In this document: positions 1 to 9,954 of the stretch, piece by piece
How positions within the stretch are numbered: position 1 is the first letter of the stretch
How the letters are laid out: every line of letters starts with the position of its first letter
Assembly (NCBI GenBank): GCA_002256985.1
Contig: NCGO01000001.1
Coordinates: forward strand, 496,001 to 560,000
Source of the DNA: Novosphingobium sp. 28-62-57
GTDB taxonomy: Bacteria > Pseudomonadota > Alphaproteobacteria > Sphingomonadales > Sphingomonadaceae
Direction of reading: 5' to 3'
DNA: 64,000 nucleotides
Notes under the pieces: generated by a model
Seen by the model: only the letters and a program-made list of their open reading frames with translations
What the model was told of the DNA's origin: nothing
Database searches by the model: none
Made by a program: the position numbers and the translations under genes

Positions 1-774
1 GTCCTGATAGCGCCAGTAAATCAGATTGTGGCGGCTTTCCTCGCCGGGTCGGGCGTGATTGCTGGTTTCGTAGGCGGGCAGACAGGCGGTAGAAGTTAGC
101 TCGCGGGTGAGGGCGAAGAGGTCTGCGCCCGCGTCATCGTCCAGCGGGGTCAGCTTGCCTTCGCGGACCAGCGTGGCGAAGCGGGTGCCGGGTTCGATGG
201 TCAATTGGTAGAGCGAAAGGTGCCCAGTTCCAAAACCTAAAGCGCGCTTGAGCTCGGCTTCCCAAGCCTCTGGCGTCTGTTCGGGGCGGGCATAAATCAG
301 ATCGAAGCTGACACGCGCGTAAGTTTTCTGCGCAAGCTCCAGCGCGGCAAGGCTTTCGCTGACGTCATGAAGGCGGCCTAGGAATTTCAATGTCTTGTCG
401 TCCAGCGCCTGGAGGCCAAGCGAGACGCGGTTGATCCCGGCGGTGGCCAGCGCGGTGAAATTGGCGGCTTCGACCGAGCTGGGATTGGCCTCCAGCGTGA
501 TCTCGATGCCCGGCGCAAAGCCCCAAAGCGCTTCAGCTTCACGCAGCAAGGCATCGACCAGCACAGGCGGCATCAGCGAGGGCGTGCCGCCGCCGAAGAA
601 GATCGAAGTGAGCGGGCGGCCCGAGGTCAAGCGCGCTTCATGGCGCATGTCGGCAAGCAAGGCGGCGGTCCAGGCTGCAACATCGGTCTTTGCACGGACA
701 TGGCTGTTGAAGTCGCAATAGGGGCACTTTGCGAGGCAGAACGGCCAGTGGATATAGAGAGCGAGGGGTTGCAT
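1..774 (-). CDS. hemW: HemW-like radical SAM protein (3' end beyond window)
   Basis: Radical SAM family protein of the HemW/HemN type, a likely haem chaperone/haem-trafficking protein rather than a true coproporphyrinogen oxidase. Reading leftward from the ATG at 774 the protein opens with a short beta strand and the cluster motif CLAKCPYC (CxxxCxxC) for the 4Fe-4S cluster. It is followed by the glycine-rich stretch FFGGGTPSL that binds S-adenosylmethionine, and then by ITLEANPSS, all typical of the family. About 258 codons are in the window; the family is usually near 380 aa, so the C-terminal third lies outside. It is the last visible gene of the leftward set rph-rdgB-hemW and is separated from rdgB by a palindromic repeat (801-877). 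HemW versus HemN is decided on the lack of an N-terminal extension before the CxxxCxxC motif, so the symbol is probable rather than certain. Confidence 0.88.
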   Translation of the reverse strand, partial: MQPLALYIHWPFCLAKCPYCDFNSHVRAKTDVAAWTAALLADMRHEARLTSGRPLTSIFFGGGTPSLMPPVLVDALLREAEALWGFAPGIEITLEANPSSVEAANFTALATAGINRVSLGLQALDDKTLKFLGRLHDVSESLAALELAQKTYARVSFDLIYARPEQTPEAWEAELKRALGFGTGHLSLYQLTIEPGTRFATLVREGKLTPLDDDAGADLFALTRELTSTACLPAYETSNHARPGEESRHNLIYWRYQD

Positions 775-800
775 CGTGCGCCCCTTAGCACTGTTGTGCG

Positions 801-877
801 CCCCCGCGAAGGCGGGGGTCTCAAGAGGGTTACGCGGAGGTTCTGTAACAGGCCTGAGGCCCCCGCCTTCGCGGGGG
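801..877. repeat. Dimeric palindromic repeat, copy 1
   Basis: Two GC-rich hairpins face each other: CCCCCGCGAAGGCGGGGG at 801-818 and CCCCCGCCTTCGCGGGGG at 860-877. They are joined by a conserved linker with a GTTAC...GTAAC core and CCTGAGG. The same two-hairpin layout occurs at 4146-4276 and 9835-9912. It sits in the 119-bp gap between rdgB and hemW, so it is transcribed with them and could act as a processing or attenuation structure; no function is shown. Confidence 0.85.
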
Positions 878-893
878 AGCACCTAACGGGGCG

Positions 894-1517
894 TTATGAG
901 AATTGGTCCGCGACCAGTTTGGCAAAGGCATCGGCGCGGTGGCTGATGGCATGCTTTTCTGCAGGGTCGAGTTCCGCGAAGGTGCGAGTGTCGCCCACTG
1001 GAATGAACACCGGATCGTAGCCGAAGCCCAGCTTGCCGCGTGGGGGCCATGTCAGGGTGCCGGGCGCGCGGCCTTCGTAGACGGTGTGTTGGCCATTGGG
1101 CCATGCCAAGGCGAGAACGCAGGCGAAGTGGCAGTCGCGCGGGGTATCGGGGCCGAGTTCAGCGAGTTTGCCTTCGACTTTGCCCATCGCCATGTACCAA
1201 TCGCGCCCGGGTCCGCCTTCGAACACGTCAGCTTCGGCCCAGTCGGCGGTGTAGACGCCAGGTGCGCCGCCCAGCGCTTCGACGCAGAGGCCGGAATCAT
1301 CGGCCAGCGCGGGGAGTTGTGCGACCTGCGCAGCGGCCTGGGCCTTGATCAGTGCGTTTTCGATGAAGGTCGTGCCCGTCTCGGCAGGCTCAGGCAGGCC
1401 GAGCGCGCCCGCTGACAGGCATTCGACGCCATAGGGGGCGAGAAGGGCCTGAATTTCCTTGAGCTTTCCGGCGTTGTGCGTGGCGATCACGAGTTTGCCG
1501 GTGCTGAGGCGGGGCAT
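894..1517 (-). CDS. rdgB: RdgB/HAM1 non-canonical purine NTP pyrophosphatase
   Basis: Hydrolyses dITP, XTP and related deaminated purine triphosphates to monophosphates, keeping them out of DNA and RNA. The 207-aa product has the family signature THNAGK at residues 13-18 (phosphate binding), the catalytic ADDSGL segment, the FGYDPVF motif and the C-terminal SHRADAF motif, so it looks complete and active. An ATG further upstream at 1541 would add eight residues (MTTDERLT), but that codon lies in the arm of an inverted repeat and has no ribosome site. The start at 1517, preceded by a GAAAG purine run, is preferred. It follows rph in the same direction after a 181-bp gap filled with repeats. Confidence 0.93.
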   Translation of the reverse strand: MPRLSTGKLVIATHNAGKLKEIQALLAPYGVECLSAGALGLPEPAETGTTFIENALIKAQAAAQVAQLPALADDSGLCVEALGGAPGVYTADWAEADVFEGGPGRDWYMAMGKVEGKLAELGPDTPRDCHFACVLALAWPNGQHTVYEGRAPGTLTWPPRGKLGFGYDPVFIPVGDTRTFAELDPAEKHAISHRADAFAKLVADQFS

Positions 1518-1536
1518 GGTGAGTCTTTCGTCGGTC

Positions 1537-1631
1537 GTCATCCCAGCGAAGGCGGGGATCCAGCCATAGCAAAAAAGTGTCGCCTTGCGGCGGCTGATTT
1601 GTCGCTGGATTCCCGCCTGCGCGGGAATGAC
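1537..1631. repeat. Long inverted repeat upstream of rdgB
   Basis: A 27-base arm at 1537-1563 (GTCATCCC...GATCCAG) is matched by its imperfect reverse complement at 1604-1631 (CTGGATTC...GAATGAC). The arms enclose about 40 bp. The motif core GCGAAGGCGGGG links it to the other GC-rich palindromes of this window. It abuts the rdgB start region. Confidence 0.8.
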
Positions 1632-1670
1632 GATGTGTGGGGTAAAGGTGGTTTCGCTTGGTGGAGGGAG

Positions 1671-1690
1671 GCCCCCGCCTTCGCGGGGGC
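1671..1690. repeat. Perfect GC hairpin just after the rph stop
   Basis: GCCCCCGCC-TTC-GCGGGGGC style palindrome of 20 bp lying 9 bp beyond the rph stop codon. It lacks a T tract on the transcribed side, so it is better read as a lone unit of the palindromic repeat family than as a classical terminator, though it could still stall or protect the rph transcript. Confidence 0.6.
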
Positions 1691-1698
1691 TCAGCCTT

Positions 1699-2415
1699 TC
1701 AGCCGCGAACGGCTTTTTCTTGCGCGGCGAAGATTTCGTTGCAGCCGATGCGGGCGAGGCGCAGGAGGCGCAGGAGGCCTTCTTCGTCGTAGGTAGCGCC
1801 TTCGGCGGTGGCCTGAGCTTCGGCGATCTTGCCGCCTTCGATCAGCACGAAGTTGGCGTCAGCGTCAGCCGAGGAATCCTCGATGTAATCAAGGTCCAGC
1901 ACTGGCTGGCCATTGACGATACCGCAAGAGATGGCGGCGACCTTCTCGGTCAGCGGGTCTTCCTTGATCGCGCCGCTGGCCAGCAGGCCTTGCACGGCCA
2001 AGCGCAGGGCGATCCATGCGCCCGATATCGAGGCGGTGCGGGTGCCCCCGTCGGCCTGGATCACGTCGCAATCCAAAGTGATCTGGCGTTCGCCCAGCTT
2101 CTTCATGTCGGTGACCGAGCGAAGCGAGCGGCCGATCAGGCGCTGGATTTCCTGTGTGCGGCCCGATTGCTTGCCCTTGGCCGCTTCACGGCTGCCGCGC
2201 GTGTGCGTGGCGCGCGGCAGCATCGAGTATTCGGCGGTGACCCAGCCTTCGCCCTTGCCGCGCAGGAATGGCGGCACGCGCTCTTCGATAGAGGCGGTGA
2301 CGAGCACCTTGGTATCGCCAAAGCCGATCAGGACTGAGCCTTCGGCGTGCTTGGTAAAGCCGGTTTCAATCGTGATGGCGCGCATTTCATCGGGCGCACG
2401 GCCAGAAGGTCTCAT
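1699..2415 (-). CDS. rph: Ribonuclease PH
   Basis: Phosphorolytic 3'-5' exoribonuclease that trims tRNA 3' ends. The 238-aa protein begins [12 protein letters not shown], the standard RNase PH N terminus with the first phosphate-binding arginines. It continues with [20 protein letters not shown] and the [23 protein letters not shown] region that holds the catalytic arginines, then [16 protein letters not shown], the RNase PH core. Length and motifs match the family. The start at 2415 is preceded by GCGAGGG at a suitable distance; the open frame runs further upstream but has no family similarity there. It is divergent from hrcA, a common alphaproteobacterial arrangement (rph-rdgB-hemW against hrcA-grpE). 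Confidence 0.97.
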   Translation of the reverse strand: MRPSGRAPDEMRAITIETGFTKHAEGSVLIGFGDTKVLVTASIEERVPPFLRGKGEGWVTAEYSMLPRATHTRGSREAAKGKQSGRTQEIQRLIGRSLRSVTDMKKLGERQITLDCDVIQADGGTRTASISGAWIALRLAVQGLLASGAIKEDPLTEKVAAISCGIVNGQPVLDLDYIEDSSADADANFVLIEGGKIAEAQATAEGATYDEEGLLRLLRLARIGCNEIFAAQEKAVRG

Positions 2416-2457
2416 GGAATTTCCCTCGCAAGTTTGATTGGCCTCTGGCGCATTGGC

Positions 2458-2486
2458 CTTGAGCCTGCAAGAGCGATGCGTAGAAT
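2458..2486 (+). promoter_or_regulatory. Weak RpoH-like promoter candidate for hrcA-grpE
   Basis: CTTG at 2458-2461 is followed after 17 bases by CGTAGAAT, which keeps only part of the alphaproteobacterial heat-shock -10 (CYTATNT). The position is right for hrcA-grpE transcription, and heat control of these genes would be expected, but the match is poor and could be chance. No CIRCE element is present here. Confidence 0.25.
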
Positions 2487-2501
2487 GATGATGAACGATC
2501 C

Positions 2502-3569
2502 ATGGTAACCGGCCCAACCCTTACTGACCTGACCGACCGCGCGCGGGAAATTTTCCGCCTTGTGGTGGAGGGTTATATTGCCAGCGGGCAGCCCATGGGG
2601 TCCAAAGCGCTGGCAGGACCGGGGGGCGTGAACCTTTCGCCTGCGTCGATCCGGTCGGTGTTGCAGGAACTGCAGGACGCCGGGCTGCTGGCCGCGCCGC
2701 ATACCAGCGCGGGGCGGATGCCGACTGAGGTGGGCCTGCGACTGTTCGTCGATGGCATCATGCAGGTGGCTGAGCCTTCGGCAGCGGACCGGGCACAGAT
2801 CGAACGTGGGCTGGCGCAGGGCGGCACCATCGAGAACGCCTTGGCGGCGGCAAGTTCGGCCTTGTCCGAGCTTTCGGCGGGCGCTGCGGTGGTGATGGTG
2901 CCCAAGCGTGAGCCCCGGCTGGTGCAGGTCAATTTCGTGCCATTGTCGCCGGTGCGCGCGCTGGCGGTGCTGGTGAGCGAGGATGGCGGGATCGAGAACC
3001 GCATCATCGACCTGCCCGAACCGGTGGGCGCCAGTGCGCTGGAGCAGGCGGGGAACTATCTGACCAGCAGGCTCTACGGCCGCACACTGGCCGAAGCAGT
3101 GGGCGTGGTGCGGGCCGAGATTGCAGGCGGGCGTTCGGCATTGGATGCCGCCAGTGCCGATCTGGTGCAGCGCGGACTCGTGGTGTGGACGCGCGATGCG
3201 GCGGCGCGGCCGGTGCTGGTGGTGCGCGGGCAGGCCAATCTGCTGGACGATGCAGCGCTGGGCGATATCGAACGCGTGCGTCAGCTATTGGAAGAGCTGG
3301 AAAGCGCTGAAGCCATCGCCCGCGTGCTGGACGCCGCGCGTGAAGCGCAGGCGACGCGTATTTTCATCGGCAGCGAGAACCGGCTGTTCTCGCTTTCGGG
3401 CTCTTCGGTAATCGCCTCGCCATGGCGGGATGGTGAAGGTCGCGTGGTCGGCGTGGTAGGCGTAATCGGGCCGACGCGGTTGAATTATGCCCGCGTTGTC
3501 CCCATGGTTGATTTCACCGCCCAGACGCTGGGCAGATTCATCGGACAAGACGGGTTTTCGAGAAAATGA
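2502..3569 (+). CDS. hrcA: Heat-inducible transcription repressor HrcA
   Basis: Repressor of heat-shock genes that binds CIRCE operators and is kept active by GroEL. The 355-aa protein has the N-terminal winged helix, with [17 protein letters not shown] and [19 protein letters not shown], followed by [18 protein letters not shown], which is almost diagnostic for HrcA. The C-terminal GAF-like ligand region is present ([22 protein letters not shown]). It overlaps grpE by four bases (ATGA), so the two are translationally coupled. No CIRCE sequence is visible in front of hrcA, grpE or dnaK, so its operator, probably at groESL, is outside the window. Confidence 0.97.
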   Translation: MVTGPTLTDLTDRAREIFRLVVEGYIASGQPMGSKALAGPGGVNLSPASIRSVLQELQDAGLLAAPHTSAGRMPTEVGLRLFVDGIMQVAEPSAADRAQIERGLAQGGTIENALAAASSALSELSAGAAVVMVPKREPRLVQVNFVPLSPVRALAVLVSEDGGIENRIIDLPEPVGASALEQAGNYLTSRLYGRTLAEAVGVVRAEIAGGRSALDAASADLVQRGLVVWTRDAAARPVLVVRGQANLLDDAALGDIERVRQLLEELESAEAIARVLDAAREAQATRIFIGSENRLFSLSGSSVIASPWRDGEGRVVGVVGVIGPTRLNYARVVPMVDFTAQTLGRFIGQDGFSRK

Positions 3570-4126
3570 GTGATAACGACACGCGCCCCACGGATGCGGA
3601 CATTGCAGCAGAACTGAAGGGTGTGCCCGAAGACATGATTGATCAACCGGCTGAAAACGATGAGCTGGCGGCCCTGCGCGAGCAGCTGGAAACGGCCAAG
3701 CAGGACGTGCTTTATGCCAAGGCCGAGACGCAGAACGTGCGCCGCCGCATGGAAAAGGACATTGCCGACGCTCGCGCCTATGCCGCAACCGGTTTTGCCC
3801 GCGATATCCTGTCGGTGGCCGACAATCTTTCGCGCGCGCTGGAGACGATTCCGGCTGACTTGCGTGAGGACGACAAGTTCAAGAACCTTGTCGCCGGACT
3901 TGAAGCCACGGGGCGCGAGATCGAGAAGGTCTTTGGCAGCCATGGCATTACCCGCATTGCCGCGGTGGGCCTGCCGCTCGATCCGCACCAGCATCAGGCG
4001 ATGATCGAAATGCCTTCTGCCGATGCAGAGCCGGGGACCGTGCTTTCGGAAATGCAGGCGGGGTATATGATCAAGGATCGGTTGTTGCGGCCTGCGATGG
4101 TGGTCGTGGCGAAGAAGCCGGATTGA
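3566..4126 (+). CDS. grpE: Nucleotide exchange factor GrpE
   Basis: Exchanges ADP for ATP on DnaK in the cytoplasmic chaperone cycle. The 186-aa protein has an acidic N terminus, a long helix (ELAALREQLETAKQDVLYAKAETQNVRRRME) used for dimerisation, and the C-terminal beta domain with the GRPE signature region around GTVLSEMQAGYMIKDRLLRPAMVVVAKK. Translation begins inside the hrcA stop codon. dnaK and dnaJ lie 2.5 kb downstream on the same strand, separated by unrelated genes. Downstream is a cluster of palindromic and tandem repeats (4146-4319). Confidence 0.97.
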   Translation: MSDNDTRPTDADIAAELKGVPEDMIDQPAENDELAALREQLETAKQDVLYAKAETQNVRRRMEKDIADARAYAATGFARDILSVADNLSRALETIPADLREDDKFKNLVAGLEATGREIEKVFGSHGITRIAAVGLPLDPHQHQAMIEMPSADAEPGTVLSEMQAGYMIKDRLLRPAMVVVAKKPD

Positions 4127-4145
4127 GTTTTGAGGAATGCTCGGC

Positions 4146-4276
4146 GTCCCCGCGAAGGCGGGGACCTCAGGAGGTTTACACTTCGGTTCCGTAAAGCGCC
4201 TGAGGCCCCCGCCTGCGCGGGGGCGCGGTTAAGCAAACGTTCCGTCAGACGCCTGAGGCCCCCGCCTGCGCGGGGG
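4146..4276. repeat. Dimeric palindromic repeat, copy 2, with an extra unit
   Basis: Three GC-rich hairpins: GTCCCCGCGAAGGCGGGGAC (4146-4165), CCCCCGCCTGCGCGGGGG (4206-4223) and the same again at 4259-4276. Between the first two is the linker GGTTTACA...GTAAAGCGCCTGAGG, close to that of copies 1 and 3. The third hairpin, with its own CGCCTGAGG lead, looks like a half-unit duplication. It lies between the convergent grpE and isochorismatase-like genes. Confidence 0.87.
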
Positions 4277-4279
4277 CGC

Positions 4280-4319
4280 GGTAGGGCGGTAGGGCGATAG
4301 GGCGGTAGGGCGGTAGGGT
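4280..4319. repeat. Tandem 8-mer repeat GGTAGGGC x5
   Basis: Five consecutive octamers: GGTAGGGC, GGTAGGGC, GATAGGGC, GGTAGGGC, GGTAGGGT. The array directly follows the palindromic block and ends three bases before the stop codon of the leftward hydrolase gene. An array of this type can change length by slippage between strains. Confidence 0.9.
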
Positions 4320-4322
4320 TGC

Positions 4323-5006
4323 TTAGGTGGTTGGGGCGAGCAGTTTTACCACCTCGTCGGTGGAATAGAGATCGGCAAAGACCATCGCCATGATGTGCAG
4401 CGTGGCGGCGTGTTCTTCATCGCTTAGCGCGGCGTTGGCGTCGTTGACCATCAGCACGCGGTAGTTGTGCTGCATCGCATCACGCGCGGTGCTTTCGCAG
4501 CAGCAGTTGGTGAGCGTGCCGGTAATCAGCACCGTATCGATATTGCGTGCCTGCAACTCCTCGTTGAGGCGGCAGGTGCCCGGGGTGAAGCCGCTGAAGC
4601 GGTGTTTGTCGATCACGCTATCGCCATCGCGCACGTCCAAAGTGGGCCAGAACTGCCACAGGTGCGCGCCGGGGGTGAAGGCTTCGCGGTGACCATCGGC
4701 CTCGCGACCCATGCGCACCATGAAATTTGACCAACTCGGCCCGCCTTCGGGCGGCGTGGTAAAGCGCAGGAAGATGTTGTGGCCCCCGCTGGCGCGCACG
4801 CTGGCGGAAATTGCGTTGATATTCTCGACGATGCTTCGCGCCAAGGGCACTTCCACCGGCGCTCCCGGTTCCATGAAACCGTTTTGCATGTCGACCACGA
4901 TATGGGCCAGTCTTGCCGGATCGATATTCTTGAAGATGTTGCCATCACCGCCGCGCGCATCGGCAAAGCGGGCGAGAATCGCGTGATGATCTACCTTGTG
5001 CGGCAT
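4323..5006 (-). CDS. Isochorismatase-family cysteine hydrolase
   Basis: A 227-aa member of the isochorismatase-like superfamily (nicotinamidases, N-carbamoyl amidohydrolases, isochorismatases). The catalytic triad is visible: Asp in HIVVDMQNGF, Lys in VIDKHRFSGF, and Cys in ITGTLTNCCCESTARDA, with the usual cis-peptide region before it. The exact substrate cannot be read from sequence; the neighbours (a lipoprotein and grpE) give no pathway clue. The start at 5006 (MPHKVDHH) has a strong GGGGAGAG ribosome site; the frame extends to 5153 without similarity. It ends three bases from a tandem octamer array. Confidence 0.9.
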   Translation of the reverse strand: MPHKVDHHAILARFADARGGDGNIFKNIDPARLAHIVVDMQNGFMEPGAPVEVPLARSIVENINAISASVRASGGHNIFLRFTTPPEGGPSWSNFMVRMGREADGHREAFTPGAHLWQFWPTLDVRDGDSVIDKHRFSGFTPGTCRLNEELQARNIDTVLITGTLTNCCCESTARDAMQHNYRVLMVNDANAALSDEEHAATLHIMAMVFADLYSTDEVVKLLAPTT

Positions 5007-5169
5007 GGAAGCTCTCCCCGGAATATCGCATGCATTCATGCCGATAAGCTGCGTCGATGTCGCCAGTCCAATGGCGCGCTTTTCGGCAGGAGAAACGCAT
5101 CGGTTCATCGCATCAGGAGGAACCCTGCGCTTGGGCGAACGTCCTGTCCGCAAAGACGGAGATCACACT

Positions 5170-5430
5170 ATGCGCAAAATTATCATCGCATCGCTTATCA
5201 TGGGTTCGGCAGTCACGCTGGGTGGCTGCGCGCGCAATTACACGGCTGAGGGCGGCGCGCTGGGTGCGGCGGTTGGTGCAGGGATTGGCGCGGCGACCGG
5301 GGGCGATATTGCTACGGGCGCAGCCATCGGTGGCGCAGTGGGTGCGGCAGGCGGCTCGCAGATCCGCAAGCGCGATGACCGCTGCTATCGCGTTGACCGC
5401 CGCGGGCGGGAATATGAAGTGCGCTGCTGA
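5170..5430 (+). CDS. Glycine-zipper outer-membrane lipoprotein
   Basis: An 86-aa exported protein. The N terminus MRKIIIASLIMGSAVTLGGC is a lipoprotein signal peptide with the lipobox LGGC, so Cys20 would be lipidated. It is followed by a glycine-zipper segment (GGALGAAVGAGIGAATGG, then ATGAAIGGAVGAAGG) as in SlyB/Rick_17kDa-type surface proteins, and a short charged tail with two cysteines. The tail (DDRCYRVDRRGREYEVRC) could form a disulfide in the periplasm. It was placed at the ATG at 5170 because the upstream in-frame codons have no signal. Role is probably structural, in the outer membrane or membrane tether; not assigned further. Confidence 0.82.
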   Translation: MRKIIIASLIMGSAVTLGGCARNYTAEGGALGAAVGAGIGAATGGDIATGAAIGGAVGAAGGSQIRKRDDRCYRVDRRGREYEVRC

Positions 5431-5925
5431 TCAGGCATTTCCGAAAGGCATAAGCGCTTCAAGCACTGGCAGTGGTGGAGCGTCCGGGTGTGGGCTGCCC
5501 CGTCTTGCCATGAACAGATGGCGCACCAGTTCAGCCTGCTGTTCGATGCCGTAACGCTCGAACGGACGGCCCTTGCGATAGGTGTAGCTATAGCGGCAGA
5601 AGGGGTGGCGCATCAGGGGAAGCCACCACTTTCCGTGAAGCTGGGTCTGCCAGACGTGCACCATTTCGTGGATGAACAGGCCTTGGCCGCCAAGGCTGGC
5701 GCAGGAGAAATCATCGCACCAGTGCGGGCTGGCGGGTGCGAAGTGCAGGTGGCCCATCGGGGCCATCACCACGTTGGTCGGCTGGAAGGGAAACCAGCGG
5801 CGGCGGCGCAGGCGGACTGGGCCTGTGTCGATGCTGGTGCCGAAAACCTCGGTCACCAAGGCGCGTTCGCCGCGGGTCAGCGGGCGCTCCCCGCCCACGG
5901 GGCAGGCAGCGCCGGGTTCGCTCAC
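5431..5925 (-). CDS. Vgr-related HExxH protein (putative metallopeptidase fold)
   Basis: A 164-aa protein that ends exactly where the convergent lipoprotein gene ends. It carries a zinc-type motif HEMVHVWQ (HExxH) around residue 86, preceded by a small hydrophobic patch (GGQGLFI), and a second Glu in GIEQQAELVRH that could be the third ligand. No signal peptide is visible. Similar small proteins in sphingomonads are commonly labelled 'Vgr related', a name without a known function. Its start overlaps the stop of the copper-chaperone gene by four bases, so the two are likely co-translated. Whether it is an active peptidase is unknown. Confidence 0.7.
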   Translation of the reverse strand: MSEPGAACPVGGERPLTRGERALVTEVFGTSIDTGPVRLRRRRWFPFQPTNVVMAPMGHLHFAPASPHWCDDFSCASLGGQGLFIHEMVHVWQTQLHGKWWLPLMRHPFCRYSYTYRKGRPFERYGIEQQAELVRHLFMARRGSPHPDAPPLPVLEALMPFGNA

Positions 5926-6461
5926 ATCTTGCTCATATCATGACCGGAATGGTCCATGCTGGCGTCCATGCCGCCGCCCACCGCTTCGATTTTGGCAGGC
6001 GCGCTGATCTTGTCGCCATTGTCGAGCGTGAGGGTGATTTCGGTCGTCTCGCCAGCCTTGAGCGTATCGGCCACATCGAACAGCATCACGTGCAATCCGC
6101 CCGCCTTGAACTGTACAGTCTTGCCGGCTTCGATCGGCACGGCCTTGACCGGCTGCATCTTGGAAACGCCATTTTCCATCACGGTTTCATGCATCTCGGT
6201 GCGGCCCACGCCTTCGACATAGGCGGCGGCGATGTTTTTTGGCGTGCCATCGCCTTGGGTCACGGTGAAGTAGGCCACGCCGGGCCGGCCGGGGGCAGCG
6301 GGCAGGCGGATCATCGCGTCGGTCACGCTGACGCCGGGGGCGTTTTGCGGTGCGGCATCGCTGGAGGCGGCAGCGGTGGGTGCCGCTTCATCGGCGGACT
6401 GTCCGCATGCCGACAGGGAAAGGGCGAGGGCGGACAGACCGGTGAGAACAATCTTGCGCAT
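5922..6461 (-). CDS. Periplasmic copper chaperone, PCu(A)C family
   Basis: A 179-aa exported protein of the PCu(A)C family (DUF461), which carries Cu(I) in the periplasm, usually to cytochrome oxidase. The N terminus MRKIVLTGLSALALSLSACG is a lipoprotein-type signal. The metal motif is seen as MHETVMENGVSKMQP and later GGLHVMLFDV, giving the H(M)X10MX21HXM-type ligand set. The C-terminal tail is rich in Met and His (GGMDASMDHSGHDMSKM), which may add a second copper site. Start 6461 is chosen over 6485 because it begins the signal peptide directly. It is followed, with a 4-bp overlap, by the Vgr-related protein. Confidence 0.9.
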   Translation of the reverse strand: MRKIVLTGLSALALSLSACGQSADEAAPTAAASSDAAPQNAPGVSVTDAMIRLPAAPGRPGVAYFTVTQGDGTPKNIAAAYVEGVGRTEMHETVMENGVSKMQPVKAVPIEAGKTVQFKAGGLHVMLFDVADTLKAGETTEITLTLDNGDKISAPAKIEAVGGGMDASMDHSGHDMSKM

Positions 6462-6512
6462 GAACTGCGACTCCTGATGGAACAATGTGGCACCGGGTAA
6501 GCATCTGCAGGC

Positions 6513-6543
6513 CTTGTGCCAAGCGGAACCGCACCTATATCGC
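6513..6543 (+). promoter_or_regulatory. RpoH (sigma-32) type promoter of dnaK
   Basis: CTTG at 6513-6516, a 17-base spacer, then CCTATATCG from 6534. This matches the alphaproteobacterial heat-shock promoter (CTTG, 17-18 bases, CYTATNT) almost completely. It lies about 90 bases before the dnaK start, leaving a leader of ordinary length. Confidence 0.75.
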
Positions 6544-6629
6544 CCTCAATCGAGCCGCACATGGCGGTCTGCCCGGCAGGGGGACCATCAATCCTCGCGG
6601 TGTCTTGAATGGAAGGAACTGGGGAACTC

Positions 6630-8537
<1,908 letters not shown>

Positions 8538-8559
8538 TTCGATATTGAATCAAACATTT

Positions 8560-8670
8560 GCCCCTCCCTCTCCCCTTTAGGGGAGAGGGCTGGGGAGAGG
8601 GGGATGAGTAGTGGGCGCGGCATGAATACGCCCCCTCTCCCAACCCTCTCCCCTGAAGGGGAGAGGGCTT
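8560..8670. repeat. Double palindromic repeat between dnaK and dnaJ
   Basis: Two related hairpins: CCCTCTCCCC...GGGGAGAGGG on the left (about 8566-8590) and the same sequence around GAA on the right (8645-8667). Each is flanked by GGGGAGAGGGGG or its complement, so the whole block is also one large inverted repeat. The right arm ends just before the dnaJ ATG and its GGGGAGAGGG is the only purine-rich sequence at ribosome-site distance. Related sequences occur at 24089-24160 and inside the permease gene at 51981-52016. Confidence 0.87.
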
Positions 8671-8674
8671 ATTG

Positions 8675-9805
8675 ATGTCGGCCGAAATCGATTTCTACGA
8701 ATTGCTCGAAGTTGAGCGGACTGCGGACGAAAAAGTCCTCAAGTCTGCCTACCGCAAACTCGCCATGAAGTTTCACCCGGACAAGAATCCGGGCTGTGCG
8801 GACAGCGAGGCGAAGTTCAAGCAGATCAACGAGGCCTATGCCTGCCTGTCTGACCCGCAGAAGCGGGCCGCTTATGATCGCTTTGGCCATGCTGCATTTC
8901 AGCAGGGTGGCGGCGGCAATGCCGGGGGCGGCTTTGGCGGTGGCGACTTTGGCGATATTGGCGATATCTTCGAAACGATCTTTGGCGGTGCCTTTGGCGG
9001 CGGTCGCCAACAGGCTCGGCGCGGCGCGGACCTGCGCTATGACATGGAAATTACGCTGGAAGATGCGTTCCATGGCAAGGAGACCGAAATCGCGGTCGAG
9101 GTTTCTCAAACCTGCAGCCCATGCGGCGGATCGGGCGCTACACCCGGCACGGCAGCACGGCGCTGCAACATGTGCAAGGGCCATGGCAAGGTGCGGGCGC
9201 AGCAGGGCTTCTTCATGGTGGAGCGGGCCTGCCCAACGTGTCAGGGCCGGGGCGAAGTCATCGAAAGCCCCTGCAAACATTGCCGGGGTGAAGGCCGCGT
9301 CGATGCCGAACAGCGGTTGCAGGTCAATATTCCGGCGGGCGTCGACACCGGCACCCGCATTCGGCTGGCGGGCAAGGGTGAGGCAGGGCCGTTTGGCTCC
9401 CCTGCCGGTGACTTGTACCTGTTCCTGCATATCCAGCGGCACAGCGTTTTCGAACGCGAAGGCACGACGCTGCTGACGCGTTGCCCGATCAGTTTCACGA
9501 CTGCGGCACTGGGCGGCGAAATCGAAATTCCGGGGCTGGATGGTGCGGTGCACGTGATCGAGATTCCCGCAGGCATCCAGTCGGGCAAGCAATTGCGCAA
9601 GCGTGGGGCCGGCATGCCGGTGCTGCAAGGGCGCGGGATTGGCGATCTGGTGGTGGAAATCCACGTGGAGACGCCGACCAAGCTTTCGGCCCGGCAGAAG
9701 GAACTGCTGCGCGAGTTTCAGGCTACCGAAACGGGCGATGAATCCCCGCAATCGAAGGGCTTCTTTGATCGGATCAAGGATGCCTGGACGGATTTGACGG
9801 AGTAA
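8675..9805 (+). CDS. dnaJ: Chaperone DnaJ (Hsp40)
   Basis: Co-chaperone that stimulates DnaK ATPase and delivers substrates. The 376-aa protein has the J domain with HPD at residues 34-36, a Gly/Phe-rich linker ([21 protein letters not shown]), and four zinc-finger repeats [24 protein letters not shown] and CKHCRGEG. Two C-terminal substrate-binding barrels follow. All hallmarks of a type I DnaJ are present. The ATG at 8675 is preceded by GGGGAGAGGG, which belongs to the repeat hairpin at 8645-8667; ribosome access may therefore depend on that structure. A TTG at 8672 is also in frame but less likely. Confidence 0.98.
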   Translation: MSAEIDFYELLEVERTADEKVLKSAYRKLAMKFHPDKNPGCADSEAKFKQINEAYACLSDPQKRAAYDRFGHAAFQQGGGGNAGGGFGGGDFGDIGDIFETIFGGAFGGGRQQARRGADLRYDMEITLEDAFHGKETEIAVEVSQTCSPCGGSGATPGTAARRCNMCKGHGKVRAQQGFFMVERACPTCQGRGEVIESPCKHCRGEGRVDAEQRLQVNIPAGVDTGTRIRLAGKGEAGPFGSPAGDLYLFLHIQRHSVFEREGTTLLTRCPISFTTAALGGEIEIPGLDGAVHVIEIPAGIQSGKQLRKRGAGMPVLQGRGIGDLVVEIHVETPTKLSARQKELLREFQATETGDESPQSKGFFDRIKDAWTDLTE

Positions 9806-9834
9806 CTCTGCGTTCCCGCATTAAACCCTGCGCT

Positions 9835-9912
9835 CCCCCGCGAAAGCGGGGGCCTTGGGCGCTTTACGGAACGGTTGTGTAAACCTCCTGAGGTCCCCGC
9901 CTTCGCGGGGAC
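9835..9912. repeat. Dimeric palindromic repeat, copy 3
   Basis: Hairpins CCCCCGCGAAAGCGGGGG (9835-9852) and GTCCCCGCCTTCGCGGGGAC (9893-9912) flank the linker CTTTACGGAACGGTTGTGTAAAC, which is close to the linkers of copies 1 and 2. It lies between the convergent dnaJ and patatin-like genes, where it may also act as a two-way transcription barrier. Confidence 0.87.
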
Positions 9913-9954
9913 GCAACAGTGAGTGTGTGTGTTCAGGTAAACGTGGCCAAGACT

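Noticed and set aside
2416-2501. CIRCE operator upstream of hrcA
   Set aside because: No TTAGCACTC or GAGTGCTAA half site is present, even allowing two mismatches in each half.
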